Assembly: GCF_001949145.1 (NCBI RefSeq)
Contig: NW_019091364.1
Span: forward strand, 1,550,516 to 1,610,515
Direction of reading: 5' to 3'
From: Acanthaster planci
Taxonomy: Eukaryota > Echinodermata > Asteroidea > Valvatida > Acanthasteridae
Length of the DNA stretch: 60,000 nucleotides
The notes under the pieces are model-generated. The model did no database searches. It was not told the origin of the DNA and saw only the letters and a program-made list of their open reading frames with translations. Below are positions 34,914 to 47,815 of the stretch, in pieces. The position numbers and the translations under genes were made by a program. Positions within the stretch are counted from its first letter, which is position 1, and every line of letters begins with the position of its first letter.

Positions 34914-34958
34914 TGACGTTTTCTGAACAATCATCATTATATTGTTCAGAAAACGTCA
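34914..34958. repeat. Perfect 18-bp inverted repeat, 9-nt loop
   Basis: TGACGTTTTCTGAACAAT (34914-34931) is exactly mirrored by ATTGTTCAGAAAACGTCA (34941-34958). The arms would form a stable hairpin in RNA or a cruciform in DNA. It is too short and perfect to be an old MITE. A recent foldback remnant or a small hairpin RNA are alternatives. Confidence 0.9.
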
Positions 34959-35703
34959 GCATGACTCTTAGTGATAATTTTTGTCAGGGCAAGACGCGTG
35001 AACCGTGAACGCTTCGTGCCCAACTCTCTACATGGCGAATCTCGTTCGTCCTGGGCCCCGTAAACAGCCATGTTTTGTCACTTCTCATAGTGATCTGGCT
35101 GTGACAACAGCATGGCCGGCAACAGCCAGCTGATCATTGGCTGCACCCAATCTGTTGTCAAGAGCTAGGTCTAGGTCTTCACTCCATTGAAAGTACGTGG
35201 AGACGCGCAGACCTAGCCGTAGCTCTGGAAGGCCCGTTTCGGACACGGCCTCAGTCACGCTAGATATCACCGCCTCTTGTCCCAACCTTCGTCACGAGCC
35301 ACCAACGATTCAATCGTCTGCTCAACCTTGCCCTTCAAGTCCCGAAGCTCCCCCTTCGCACGTTGCCCGAGTCCCCGAACAAAGTCCGTCTAGAGTCCTA
35401 ATGGCTAAATATTTCCCACCTGCGCAGGTCTGATCACTCCACCTACTCCTCTCAAGACTTGAGACCGCTTCATGGTTTACTTTTTTAAATAAGATGGTCC
35501 TTTTTAAGTCACCCGCTGCATCCTCTGTCAATCTCGTCAAATTCACAACATTAATGCCTGTTTTCTAATTCATTTGTAAATTAAAGTGTAAAAAACCCAA
35601 ACTTTTCAAGCATGACCCGGGGCAAGTATTCATTCTTGATTATGCAAAACAAGTACATTCTACGGTAATGTGCTAAAAGCCAGCAAATCAAGCACACACT
35701 TAC

Positions 35704-35791
35704 CGCCATTTTGGTCTACGGGCAAGCGACCCAGACAAGACTTCTCCCACTGTTCCTTAGCAAAGCGCCAAACTCTGGCAAGACGGTGATG
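35704..35791 (-). CDS. Candidate exon, product unrecognised
   Basis: An 88-nt minus-strand segment lies between acceptor ATAATTATTAACAG and donor GTAAGT and is open (29 codons plus one base). It includes RVWRFAKEQWEKSCLGRLPV, a composition typical of real protein. The acceptor lacks a good pyrimidine tract, and a 93-codon plus-strand frame covers the same DNA. No family is recognised and no phase-matched neighbour was found. Confidence 0.2.
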
Positions 35792-36681
35792 CTGTTAATA
35801 ATTATCACAAGTGCGAATTCCGACACGGACTGGGTGTCCACCCTCGACTACAGAACGCACAGCTTTGTGACGAGCAGACGGTTACAACACACAATGCAGG
35901 CGCGAGAGTCGGTGTCAGGGGACTTCACCACGTTGAATGGGAGACTCCTCCTCCGCCAAGCCAACAACGGAACAGCGGGCTTTCGCTCATGAACCGCGTT
36001 GCCCGGAAACAGTTCACACAAGAAGAAAAAAAAGGCGCTATTTCCAGTTGTCGTCAACAGCTATTCTTTACACTGCTAATTTTAAGTCTACGCACTGCAA
36101 CCTGGGCTTGTAATTGCCCGCCAATTAGTCTTGCTAGATCAATCTCACTGAAGCCCAATAGGGCCATACCCAATCCAGTCTTCCAGACACTTACAGTAGT
36201 CCGCAATCCGCAGCGAGACCAATTACCGTTTCCGGCGAGTTTCTGATGTCGTCACAGAAGTGGCGTTGAACATCCAACCGGCTGAAATGTAAAACATTCG
36301 CCAGGTGATTGACTTTTACTCTCTTTTTCTACAGAGAAAGTTTCATACTTTCGCTGACTTTTTTTTTTAAAGTGGACCGAATTTACACAGGTCATTCAAA
36401 GAGCAAGTTTTCCGCATAAAATTTGAAGTCACAGGCTGCTCTGCTGTTGCGCGGGAGATTTATGGTCCATCAGTCTCTCCTGAACAAACAAAATTTGGCT
36501 CGTCCATGGCTGGGAACATACAACAGCCGCAGCCAAATCCACAGTTCAAAAGTTGTGATTTCAAACTCAAAGAATTGAAACCAGTAGAATTACCATATGC
36601 AAATAAGTCCGAGATATTTTACCTAGTGCGTATTTAACGGTGACCTAATCTTTTGTGGCGGCAAAAGATGAATGTGACAAA

Positions 36682-36738
36682 GAGTCACGAGACAACTTCA
36701 AACTCTTGCAGAGTCACGTGACAACTTCACACTCTTCC
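36682..36738. repeat. 29-bp direct duplication
   Basis: GAGTCACGAGACAACTTCAA and its next words are repeated 29 bp later as GAGTCACGTGACAACTTCAC. Two units, three or four mismatches. Confidence 0.8.
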
Positions 36739-38156
36739 TAGTAGCAGCACAGCCAACACGATGTCACGGGCGTTTAGAAAACGGCCTTTCATATACACCG
36801 AATCGTGGCTTGCACAGGACGCGTCGACACTTCGTACAGAGCTGAATTTTAAAGAGAAGGTGTATGCGATAGGCCGAACACCCTACACTAACCACAAGCT
36901 CAAGGTACTGTAGACATTCTGACCTAAAGGGGGCGCTATTCGTGACATTTTCCTTTTAATCAAGCTGCAAGACTTGACAATTTCCTGCAATGGCGACTTC
37001 GCTCCCGCAATTCCGACTGTAATAGAGATTTAATGCACAGACTCTAAGCGCACAGGAAGCCGACAGACAAAACCCATCAGACATGGTGGGGGGTGTATTC
37101 CCACCACAATAAAGCCCGATTCCATGGAAAAACACCCTTTTACGGTCCCACGGACTGCGAGCGAACGGCAAGCCGAGTGAAACAAATAAAAAGTGGATGG
37201 AGCGCGCGGGAATAAAGATCGGCATTTATTGACATAAGATCCCCAGAGGACCTACCTCGCCCATGTCCAAGGTTATCCGGTCTTCCAACTCATTAGTTTT
37301 TTACTGCGCTAACCCGGATCTTTTATTAGATATCAAATCGACAGAAGCCAGCCAGCCGAGCAAGGATAGATCCGCGGTTATGTTTTTGTTGGTTTCTGTC
37401 TCTCTCTTGTCTCGGCGCTCATTTTAAGATTCCATTAAATGTTTAATCTCGCTCGATGCCTTGTCTGACCTACAGACTACTTTTTGGTTCATCTCCGGGT
37501 CCAATGATGAGAGATGCGCTTTTCCCCTCGATCGATTGCTCCCTAATGCGAAGAAAGATTCCTCTGATCCAAGAATTTCCCCCTCATGCATGAGGCTTGT
37601 ATAAAAAAAACCGTGTTCTCCTTTTTGAAACGACCTTTTTTCCTCGAGATGACTACACAAAAGATGCTGGGCTGTATCCGCACTGCCTTGATCGAGGTTA
37701 ATATCAAAGATGGCCGACAAGACAAACATGATGGTAACAGCGGGCCGCGCACAGCGTGTCGTGGCTTAAAGGGGAAATGTACCGGTGACGCTCATTCGAG
37801 GAAATGCTCCCCTTTTCTTCATCTCTTTTCTCGTATAGGAGACGCTCCTTTGTGATGTCAGTAAGACTTGCCATTTTGAAGGGACACTTCAACCCTCAAT
37901 ATGGTTGCCAAAATGTGCTCAGGCAAGCTTCAGGGTTTTCATCAGAGAACACCTCCCCCTAAAGCGTACCCACCGTGAGCTGGACATTAAATTAAAAGGC
38001 ATTTCAAATATTTACAAACGCATCTCAGTAAAATATTATAGAATAGCATTTTTTGGTCAACACTTAGCCCGTACACCACTCTCAGGAGAATCTCTAAACA
38101 AGCAATTCTCACCGTCTCTTGCTCACATCAATTTTGTAATATTCATTGTCTTTGAG

Positions 38157-38437
38157 GAGTCAGGTTATAGCTCAGTGGTTCTTTCCTCGCCTTCCACCTC
38201 TGCTGTCCGGGTTCGTTTCCTGGCTTGGTTCACACGTGGGTTGGGTTTTTAGTCCCTACCTGATTCTTTGGGTTTTACCCAAAATATTCCTCTGGGTTTT
38301 CCTCCCACTTCTAAAAGTGTAACTGCTTCTCATTGTCTCCTCTCTACACGTTTCTTTAGGCTTGCGAGCTACAGTGACTGAGGCGCTTTTGTGGAATCCT
38401 TGGTGACGTTACCAAAAAATTAAATAATAATAATTGA
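38157..38437 (+). repeat. tRNA-related SINE
   Basis: A near-canonical A box (TAGCTCAGTGG at 38168-38178) and B box (GGGTTCGTTTCC at 38209-38220) are followed by a body with TGGGTTGGGTTTTTAGTCCC, GGGTTTTCCTCCC and TTCTCATTGTCTCC. It ends in an AAT-rich tail (AAATTAAATAATAATAATTG, near 38417-38437). The pol III promoter plus short A/T tail is the classic SINE layout. Confidence 0.8.
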
Positions 38438-39276
38438 ACACATTACTTTTTCAGTTTGTTTTCATGCTTTTGTCTCTACTCACAGACATTCTATCTACAC
38501 CCTATTTGTCAATTCGTATGTTGCTAGCTAAATCTACTAATGAATCAACCCATTCATCAGCCAGTCTTTGGAATTTTTGCTCACAAATTCCTAAATAATT
38601 CCTTTAATAGACTTACTGACTAAGCCTTCACCGGAAGGGCAGCAATAGCGGTGAGGCTGTCTCGCGCCTGCGTTTTTGTCATGTTAGCAACACGCTCCCA
38701 ACTAGGACACTATCCCGCCAAACGGCTGACAGGTAAATGGAACAGCCGAATTCTCCGGTTTGTCATTTTTGACGAGGAAAAGAAGGCTGGGCTATTTTTT
38801 TCACATCTCGCACCAATTGGTCGATATCTAACGGTGCAGCGACGCGTCACCCGCGCGCGCAACAACCGGACGAATTAAGATTGTGCCACGGCAGACCGGC
38901 TGTCAAAACAGCGCGGCCTCACTGTAATCCGGACTCCAAAAACTATATCACGCACAGAGCTTTTGCTCTCAGCTGAGGACAGGCCAAGATGGCTTGAAGA
39001 GCCTGATCGAAGCGTGTCCTAATTTGTGGGGATAGCTTTGGACGGTCTGTCATAAATCATGCCAGCATTTAATGATCACCATCGCAGCTACGAACAACAA
39101 ATCTGACGGACGAGGCTTGCCTGCAGTTGGTATTTCCTCGTGCGGGCTTTGCGGCCCGACCCAATCTCCGGTTCGCGATTTGTAACATCGACACAAGCGA
39201 TCGACTCAAATTTCCCTTCCATCCTGCAAAATATCCGCATGAAACGTTCGTGGAATCGGTTTTTCTTTACACGTAC

Positions 39277-39446
39277 ATCTGTCATCGTTAAAATGCTGGA
39301 TTTCGCGTAATTCGAAAGAAATGGTCTTCTCATGTTCTACATCCATCACAGAAAGTCTCAGATCAAGAGGTTTAAGGCCAAACGAATCTGCAATCACATT
39401 TCCAATCGTCACGTCCAAGTATTTTGCTCGTCCCCATCCCAGAACG
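39277..39446 (-). CDS. Candidate exon, product unrecognised
   Basis: A 170-nt segment (1 nt, 56 codons, 1 nt) on the minus strand runs from acceptor GTTAGCTAATTCCAG to donor GTACGT. It encodes VLGWGRAKYLDVTIGNVIAD, then SFGLKPLDLRLSVMDVEHEK, then TISFELREIQHFNDDR, an alternating hydrophobic/charged pattern typical of a folded beta-rich domain. By eye the F-x-L-K-P...D-V...E-L spacing recalls the N-terminal region of DEPDC5/Iml1, but this is a loose impression and should not be used as a name. The frame stays open past the donor to a stop at about 39206. No neighbouring exon was identified. Confidence 0.25.
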
Positions 39447-42400
39447 CTGGAATTAGCTAACCCTTTTCATAAATTGCAAAGGACTGTGGGTGGCTTGTAC
39501 GCATAAATTTAGCCAATGAGGGCTCAGAGAAATTACGTCATGCAAGAAAAGCAAGTTACTCGGGAATACATGGACTAGGTTACCAAGCTTAGATGTCACG
39601 CGTGTTCACGGCTCGTGATTGGTTTCCAGCCGATGTTTTCTTTGCACACAAATTGGCCAGGCAGTATTTGTAGCTTAGCAAAAGATTAGGTCATCATCCC
39701 CTTACATCAGATACAACATTGTCAAATACATTACCGACCCCATCGAAGAGCACATAATCTTAAGCAAGGCAGACTTTCTCAAACACTTTTGATCAAAAGG
39801 GTTACCAATGGGCGCCCTATCACTGCTTCGTATTTGACATTTTAGCAAACAACTTTTTTTCTGTAACGTCTCGTTATATCGTTACAAATTGAAAGAGATA
39901 AGTACAGAATTCAAATTCCCTTGAAAGCTCTTCACGACAGCCGAACATCAACCTCCTCGGAAAGTTGATCTCCTTTTTCCCGAATACCGAATCAACTATC
40001 CCTCCAAGGGTTTAACCAATCATTCATTCCGGTAATAAGAACCGGATAAGCTGCATTTATCCGGTCGGATCAAATTTCGAGGTCAACTCTTGAAAGACTA
40101 TTTTTACGCCTTGCCTCTGATCTTTCCTGAACACATCAGATCAGCGCCAATCCAAATCATTTTCGAACTGGATTTTGGCCTGTGCTTAAACGTCTCCCGC
40201 GTGGAACAGGCGTGCGCCGAACGCGTCGGATAAAAGTAAACTAATCAGCGGTCATGTTAAGCATAGTCAATTCTACTTTTCCAGATAAAAACACCACGTG
40301 AGAAAACCACCTGCTCATCGACAGCGCTCTATCCCCTTCTAAGTACACAGGCTAAGGCGGTGAATACTTAGAGTAAATTTACTCTCAAAGTAAAACATCG
40401 TACCTTGGCGCCGCTATATGTATTTCTGCTGCCAAACCCCTGGGCATTTTCCTCCATCAAAATTTACTCTCTGGCGAAAAGTATTGACGTGTGGAATTAA
40501 AATCACGTTCTGTGAAATTACCGGATCCAAAAATTGGGCCAAAGAATCTGTAACTGTAGCCTGTTCGTATGGGGAATCGGTTGATGGGTTTGGAGGCTTA
40601 AATGATGCTGTCTTGTCGATATCCGTTAATCTGGATTTAAAGGAGCACGTAGCGAGTTCCGGAATGGTTCCCACCATTGATTTTAGCGGATGAAAATCAC
40701 TGTTGGCCTTTTAGCACGTCGCAAGGTTTTGGGCCCGAATTCAACCTTTGGACGGTTTCTGCTTAAGGGAAATCCATTTAATGAGAGCGGGGAGGTTACT
40801 GAAATACATTTTTGAGAGGGGGAGCGAAAAGGCAGAACAAAAAAAGCATTAGAAACATCGTCCCACATTAACAAGGCAATGAACGAAGAGTTCGTCCGGG
40901 GGCTTTAAACGAATTTACAAGTGAAGTTATAGTGGGATTATCTCTCATAATATTTCAAGGGCGAAAAAAATTAATTTAAAGAACACATATGGGTTCTCGA
41001 TTTGAAACGTATGGAATTTCAATTTCACAACGATGGCTTCATCCTTATTCCTATTATTTATGTTTTGGCGCCAAAGAATCCAGTTATCACTACGTTATGA
41101 GTTCAACTTCGCAGACGCGACGCCTCGGTTCCGAAGAAGGGGCATTTGGACTGCGGTTGCACAACCTCGTCTCCATGAGCTGGTTGCGCTTTCCTTCACT
41201 CTGGAATGGCCCCCTCCCTAATATAGAGGGACCAGTAGCTAGCTGCAGTTTAACGTATGAATATTTAAATTGTTGTCAGGCCAATAGCAATGCTTGAACG
41301 TGAATTCCGTTCTAGCAGTCGGGCAAATAATACGCAAGAAGCTCTATTTGTTCGTCTTCCGTACGCGTTGATCACAGTGTGGCAATTTATTTTTTTCATT
41401 GAATACCATCGATAAATCATTTCACGGCAATTTCTTTCAAATCAGAAGTTATTTTGTTAGATTTTAGATAAACAACAATTTATGGTGAAATTATTTTCGG
41501 TAACGAAGAAAAAAGGTGAAATACCAGCTCCTGCTTGATTCTTGCATTGAACAAAAAAATCCCTGTCCCATTATTTCGTCGGGAGATGGCCTATCGTTCT
41601 CCAACCAAGGGGCAAAAGTGCATTTTTCTCTTTCGCTTGGCCGACAGAGTTAGCATTGGGAATCGATCGCCTAGACGACTGGTCGTCCGTCTAAATATAA
41701 CAGCCGCCTTCTCAATTGGATCGGACGAAAGCAACGACAAAACCGGGTTTATAAGGTCGGGAAAATGTTCAGGTTGGAGTGAGTTAGACACCATCGGACA
41801 CGGGGGGAGATGTTTCAATTTGAAAAACAGCAATGTTCGGCACGGTAAAAAAAAATAGCACAGACATGCCTTGCCGATCTGGGTACAGTCTCGTAATTTC
41901 AGATGGTCGTGTCCTAGAAAATTGTATCCAAGGCGCGTCCCCTTTTATAATACTTGTACACTAATGTAAGACCTGCGCATTGTCAGACCAAAGGCTGCAC
42001 GGGTGTTGTTGAGAGGCATAAATTTTGCTGAGCAGAAAGTACATCAGAAGTGAAATATTACAGATATACAGGGCACACAATTAAGGCAAACTGGAACAAA
42101 TCGAATCTGGACTTGACAAACATTATCTTCAAGCACTCCAGTTCGCGTGCATGTGTATTATATTGGACGGCCCGAGGCAGGAATAACACAGCATCCTCTC
42201 ACAAACACAAAACTGAGGATAATTCCTGAAGAAGCCAGGCATTGCACCTTCCTTCCAGAGAAAAAGAGGCCTCGTCAAGAGCACACAACTTAATGATGCT
42301 GTCACCACACCACCCCGTTGGTTATTTCAGGCCCCGATTTGTGTCAACAGAGACGGGCTCGCGAGACCCGCCGATTCGTTGCGAGCATCTCGTAGCGGCG

Positions 42401-42709
42401 CTCCTCCTTGTCCTTAATCTGATCATGAAAATTTGACAAGAAAACACTCGCTTCCTCTTGCAAGCGACACCCGTACATTAATTTGATTTCGGCTCGACCT
42501 TTGGACAAGATCTACCTCCGTGGTTGAGTGAAAAGTGCATTAGACTAATGTATAAAGTCACACTTCTCAGCCGTTTTAACATCGGGCTTTTTCCCCTTTG
42601 CTTCATGATATTCGCCTGTTGCCCGTGTGGTTGTCAACGCTCTTGACGTGACTTGGCATGATTTTGATTTCCTTGTATTGTCAGAAGATCGCTGTTCAGA
42701 ACATTTAAC
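39447..42709. other. Non-coding stretch, nothing recognised
   Basis: It contains a small hairpin CCGGATAA/TTATCCGG near 40048-40071 and the palindrome AGAGTAAATTTACTCT near 40371-40386. Frames such as 41535-41858 (107 codons) have no recognisable domain. Confidence 0.4.
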
Positions 42710-45700
42710 TCAGCTTTCACGTGAGCCATCAGTGCTCTGTATTGCTAATGCTCCAAAGAAATCGCATTCTGTTCTCCCTCCCTGACGTATTTGCGAAAAC
42801 CCCGGGATCCCATCGCGTGTAATGACGGACCAATCATGCAATTTGGACATTTCTCTAGCCAGGTTAAGCACATGCACGTCACTGTAAGCTCTCGAGGACT
42901 GGCGAAAAAAAAACCATCTGAGTTCTTGCGTGGTCGATGGCACAAAAGAATGAATCATGATGTCGCGGCGAGCCTATTTTGAAGAGGTGTTTTGACTATT
43001 TGTGATCAGTAATGTGCATTACTGGTTTCTGTTACTCAGAGAGCTATTACAGCGCTTCATTTATTTAAGACTATTATTAAGTAGCAAAGCAACATGCTGT
43101 TTGCAAGTTTGGAATGGACCAGATTACACTAACAGAGGGCGCGCTACAGGTCATTACAGCGCGTGGATGTGAATCCAGTCGTTTGTCGCATTTTCACACT
43201 TTCCCCAAGAATCCTCTGCTCTCAAAGCAGCTCCCATTTTCAATACAATGTAACCAATCTACACGCGAGCACGTCGACTTCAGCGTCTGCCCGACAGCAA
43301 CCCCGGGTTATTTGCTGCCCTTTATCACGACCCGTGCAGTCCGTCGCTCATCCAAAATAAATCTTGCTCCGTGTCTACGTTTTCGTGATTACGTCTTTAC
43401 TCGGGCACAGCCGGCTGGCTCCATATGGGTGACTTCAACTTCACTGCTTTAAGAGAGCTATCGCAATAATTTAAAATCACAGGGAAAAAATGAACAAGTA
43501 ATTGCCGGCTATCCAAAATCTAAGACAAACATACAAAGCTATGAGGAAAGTGCATACCAGGCTAGCTCATCTTTCTGGAAACGGTTCACATTCTACAGTA
43601 TGACTGACTAAGCACTGGCATAACACCGCTGTTGGTACAATTGGAGAGTCAAGCGTTTCCATGGCAGACAAAATATCCAGCTTTACGACACTTGTCCATC
43701 AAGAGGATGCCCATAACTCTGCTACGAGTTATCTTTCACCTGACGAATGCTGCTACCCCTGTCCAATGTCTTTGCAGGGTCAAGGGAATAAATAAGAGTT
43801 GCGCGCTGCACGTTGCCTCTGTCATTTTTTTTCGCTCTTTGCGCATCCAGCTGCGCATAAATCCAAAGATCATTAACCGCGGAAGAAGGGGTTATTTTCA
43901 CTCTTTTCATCTGGGTTTTAGATTCTGAACAAGAAAATTTCCCACGTGGAACCCGACTGTTTTTAACCTCAACTCTTTCGGCGTTTTTCAATCATTGTTT
44001 CCCATCTAAGTATGGCTCATTCGCTGTTCTTCCTCCCCTCATGATTATTTCAACATCTCTCTCATGGCCTCGGGAAAGCTCACTGCCTCTCTTCTCATAC
44101 CTAGAGGCCTTGTTCCCAGTTTACCGTTTGTGACTTTTCCCTACTTTTCTTTTTCTTCCGATATCATTTCTGTAAGTAGCCTCTCCTCTTTTCGAGGAGC
44201 AAATCCGTGCCGGTCCCCCCCCCCCGTTTGTGAGAGTTATTCTCTCCTGTAATTCCCCACTGTACACGACTATCCTTCCGCTCAGGGGTCTCACTCATTG
44301 TTGGAGCAAGGAACTGTCCGAAAGCTCGCGAACAGACAGGATGTACATTGTGCCTAACAATGGGATTATGAGGACGGCGTTCGTCTTTCACGAGAGGTTT
44401 TAGTGGTCGGCATGACGTCGGCTCATCGAGGAACAAGGTTAAAATACGCAAGCACGACCACCCATAAACACAACCAACATCGTGGAGTATACTGGGGTTC
44501 CTTGACAAGACACGTTCATTTGCAAAACCCCTTGAAACTCGTTCGGTAATCAAGCGGTGAGAATACCAGTCTTGTACTGCATGTCCTGTTCAAAGCATAC
44601 AGCTACAAACCTGCCGTGAGAGGAATAGGAACTCGGTGGTCACTTCGGACAATAAACAACAATTAAAGCACAATCGCCGTATTAAACATTCTCAAAAAAG
44701 TTACCAAAAAATCAACACATTTCAAGCTTATTTTTATGGCATCTTAACCTTAGCGATGGCGGAGTTATAACTTTACAGTTTCAAACACCTTTGTTATGGA
44801 AGAAGTGGGTGAGACACACACTAAACGCATTAAATAGTTGGGCACACATTATCCTTTTCTACCCATGTGACTAAATATAAACAATACCACCACGTGTGGA
44901 CCGCCTTGGCCACGGTGATGCATATATTCCTACGGGCAGCTTCAACCACGTGCAAGCGCACGTGCGAACGCTGCATGCTTGACTAGTTTATTTTGAACAG
45001 GTAGATTACCATCACAGCACTATGCATCATTACCATCACAACACATCATAGGTCCAGCACGATCGTGACATCACAGGAAAAAAGGCTATACGTGTACGTG
45101 ATCCACGGTCCATGTGCATTGTGCGGGAAACATGGTGCGGTTTTCTCTGCTGGGTTTCATTGGAGTTACATTCAAATTTCAATGGAGACTGCGAAACTAC
45201 TGCTCCTTTTGACTGTAACACAGACTAACTCCTTACCGGTTTCGAGTTAATTTCTCCAAAACTCCGGGTAGGTTTTTTCTCTTCACCGGAGAACTCGCGA
45301 GATCGTGAAATCGCCTGCGGGGAAGGCGCGCACGCGCGCTTTACCGGGTGAGGAGCACGCGCAGTCTACGGCTGACAGGCAGGTCTCCGGGGTGATATTA
45401 ACGGTGGAAGGTTACAAGGGTCAGTTACTGGGTACGCCGACACACAGTCTCGCGCCTCGGCCCGTCTTTGGCGACGGGGAGCAATCATGGGGCTTTGTCA
45501 CACCGCATTTGGCCATAGGTGGAATGATTTGGCTGGGGGCTGCGGAAAGAGGATGCCGCGCCGATGCGATGATTATCGCAAGGATGAAAAAAAGAGAGAG
45601 AAAAAAGAACGACAACTCAGATGGAGGGAAGAATGGGTAGAGAAGTAACAGATGAAATTGTTGGGAGAGAAATTGGGGGGGGGGTCGGGCTAGAAATGCA

Positions 45701-47283
45701 GGATTGAATTTGACACTTTGCTTGGTAACACCTGGGATATTGACCCCGTGACTTCCTTAAGGAAGTCCTTTTTTAAACACATTTTTTGGGATGTAGTTTT
45801 TGTGAACCATTGCATGTCGAGCTGTTCAAACACGCTGTTATTCAATTATAAATTTACCAAGGTAACTCATCTGTTGCTCGGCTGCATAATCGAGGAATTC
45901 AGTGTCATCGGGCTACGGGTCAGGCTTGCACTTTTCTGCCAGTTCGGCTGGCGTGCTTGGTTAACCCTGTCCCCAATTACGCACGACAAGACGGGGTATC
46001 GTTTTTCTTAATCATCAATACCTGGAACAGTTCGGGCGTCCGCGATTTCTTCCAAACTCCTCAATATCCGGCGGCGTCGAGGTGCGTCCGTGTACGTGCG
46101 AGAAGATGCCGGGCCACCTCTCTTGTTATTGGATTTAGGTGTCGCCTGCGGCGCGAGGGCGCTGTTTCATTCAATTAAGAGCGGTGTATCGAGCCCGCGG
46201 AATGCATGCGGGCTGCGATGTCCACCCAAATCGATGCCGCTTAAATATGACTCCAGATTCGATACCCACAAAATATCATCATTTAGAAATAGGACACCTA
46301 TTGGGAAATACCTTCACATTTGCAAAAGAAAACAGTGTTTGCAAATACACGCAAAAGTTATTTTATTGAATAAAGGGCCGTTTCTACCCACCAGGGTGAC
46401 GAAAACAAATTTTTCTATTTTGATAACTTGGCCCACAATCAGTCGGACCATTACCAGTGTCTCAAACCAGAAATGGAGGAGATAAAGATCATTGATTTGG
46501 TGCGTTGGAAGAAAGCACAATTCAATTTGTACTAGAAATACGCAGTGGGGCAATTTTTCTTGGGGGGGGGGCTCGTCTCAAAAGCGCTCGCCGCGAGACG
46601 GAGTAAGTCGGATTCGATTGGAAAAACAATTTTGTGGAAATATTTTACATGTCAAGATAAAAATATAATGGGGGGAGATTCGCCACTGCAGTCTTCCTTT
46701 CCCTTTTGACCCAAAGTGCCTTCTAGTTTACACAATGTACCCGTGGCAATACAGCTCTTCGCAAAATGATCCAATTACCAACAAACCTTGAAAACAGTCC
46801 CGACCCGGTTTTAATCGTGCCTGCTAAGACGCTGTATGTAATTCAAACCGTTACGAGATTCAAACCGCTCCCAGAGAAACCTCAGGCGGCTGAAAGAACG
46901 CACAGAGTTGGAAGGCTCAAGAAGTTAATAATGGATTGATTTGATTTTACAGTTGAAAGGGTTGGACAATAGCACACAGATTTTACCTGTAATGACCATT
47001 AGTTACGGGTGGGAAAAACCGGACAAAGACCACCTGTGTTAGGGATTCAACAGTTCCCTCTGTCTTGCTTCTGCATCTTTGATAATCACGGACTCTCGAT
47101 CCATTCTAAGAGTTGGCAGGGGAGGTTGATGGAGGTTACTGGAGGAGAATTGTAACAGTGGTCACGATATCGCCGTCCTTGGTTGCGTCTTACCTGTTGG
47201 CAATTGTTTACGGTTATAGTTCGTCGTGTTTGGACGGCCACAATGGGAGCATTGTGCCTGCTCAGGACATGATTGCCAGCTGA
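42710..47283. other. Non-coding stretch, only weak frames
   Basis: The longest frames (44164-44553 minus, 129 codons; 46090-46485 plus, 131 codons; 45305-45640 plus, 111 codons) show no domain, no signal peptide and no splice logic I can support. A near-duplicate ATTACCATCACAGCAC / ATTACCATCACAACAC lies at about 45006-45050. Confidence 0.4.
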
Positions 47284-47523
47284 TCACTGACAAAGGATTA
47301 CCGACCGCTCACAGAGGTTCAGAGGTCTCATCACCAACGTTATCAATAAGAACAGGACACTGAATCCCCCGGCACCTCCTCTGTAAGTAAGAGCTTGATT
47401 CCATGTTGACCAAAAGACCAAGGACGCGCCCACGTAGCCTCTATTCAAGACCGTCTTGAGTTGTATCTCGACAGGACCAAAAATCTCCAGGACCAGCAAA
47501 TCCAGATATCCAACTTCTTTCAT
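47284..47523 (-). CDS. Unrecognised 79-codon ORF with hydrophobic C-terminal part
   Basis: The minus-strand frame starts MKEVGYLDLLVLEIFGPVEI and contains a hydrophobic stretch GGFSVLFLLITLVMRPLNL before a stop. Just beyond, a +1 frame reads CPEQAQCSHCGRPNTTNYNR into a GTAAGA donor (about 47190-47195), which looks protein-like (C-x(5)-C-x2-C spacing). However, an opposite-strand frame is also open there. It might be a decayed gene or element fragment. No family is assigned. Confidence 0.15.
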   Translation of the reverse strand: MKEVGYLDLLVLEIFGPVEIQLKTVLNRGYVGASLVFWSTWNQALTYRGGAGGFSVLFLLITLVMRPLNLCERSVILCQ

Positions 47524-47630
47524 GTTTTACCAGTCGCAGTTTTGTAGGTCGTATCACTCATTGTTCCGAAGTCTAATAAATCAAAGGGAAGCACATTTTT
47601 TGTGGTGAATGCGCAGTATGTATCACTATA

Positions 47631-47807
47631 GACCTCTATCATGGGGCAGCCATCTTGCTTTTAAACTATTCAAAGCAATGTAACCAAACTGAAGAGAGTG
47701 ACTGAGAAATAATAGTCTGTTCCCTTTGATTAATATGGGAAGACGTATTACTTTTGTCAATGGGCTACATGGAAAGCGACAAACATGGCTGCATCATTAT
47801 AAAGGTC
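47631..47807 (+). repeat. TIR MITE family 3, copy 2
   Basis: The 177-bp element starts GACCTCTATCATGGGGCAGC and ends CATTATAAAGGTC, matching 28111-28282 in inverse orientation along its full length. It is flanked by TA on both sides (CTATA before, TAGGAG after), consistent with a TA target-site duplication of Tc1/mariner- or PIF-type non-autonomous elements. Confidence 0.9.
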
Positions 47808-47815
47808 TAGGAGCT

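Noticed and set aside
35085-35410. Minus-strand frame GELRDLKGKVEQTIESLVAR resembling a coiled-coil of a retroelement gag/ORF1
   Set aside because: Only about 36 codons before a stop, with no reverse transcriptase or other element part nearby.
37241-37300. Minus-strand KTNELEDRITLDMGE ending at GAG/GTAGGT
   Set aside because: A stop codon lies directly at the only possible acceptor boundary.
46989-47036. 47-nt minus-strand segment between CTAACACAG and GTAAAA
   Set aside because: The donor is weak and the peptide (VVFVRFFPPVTNGHYR) is unrecognised. Such segments occur by chance.
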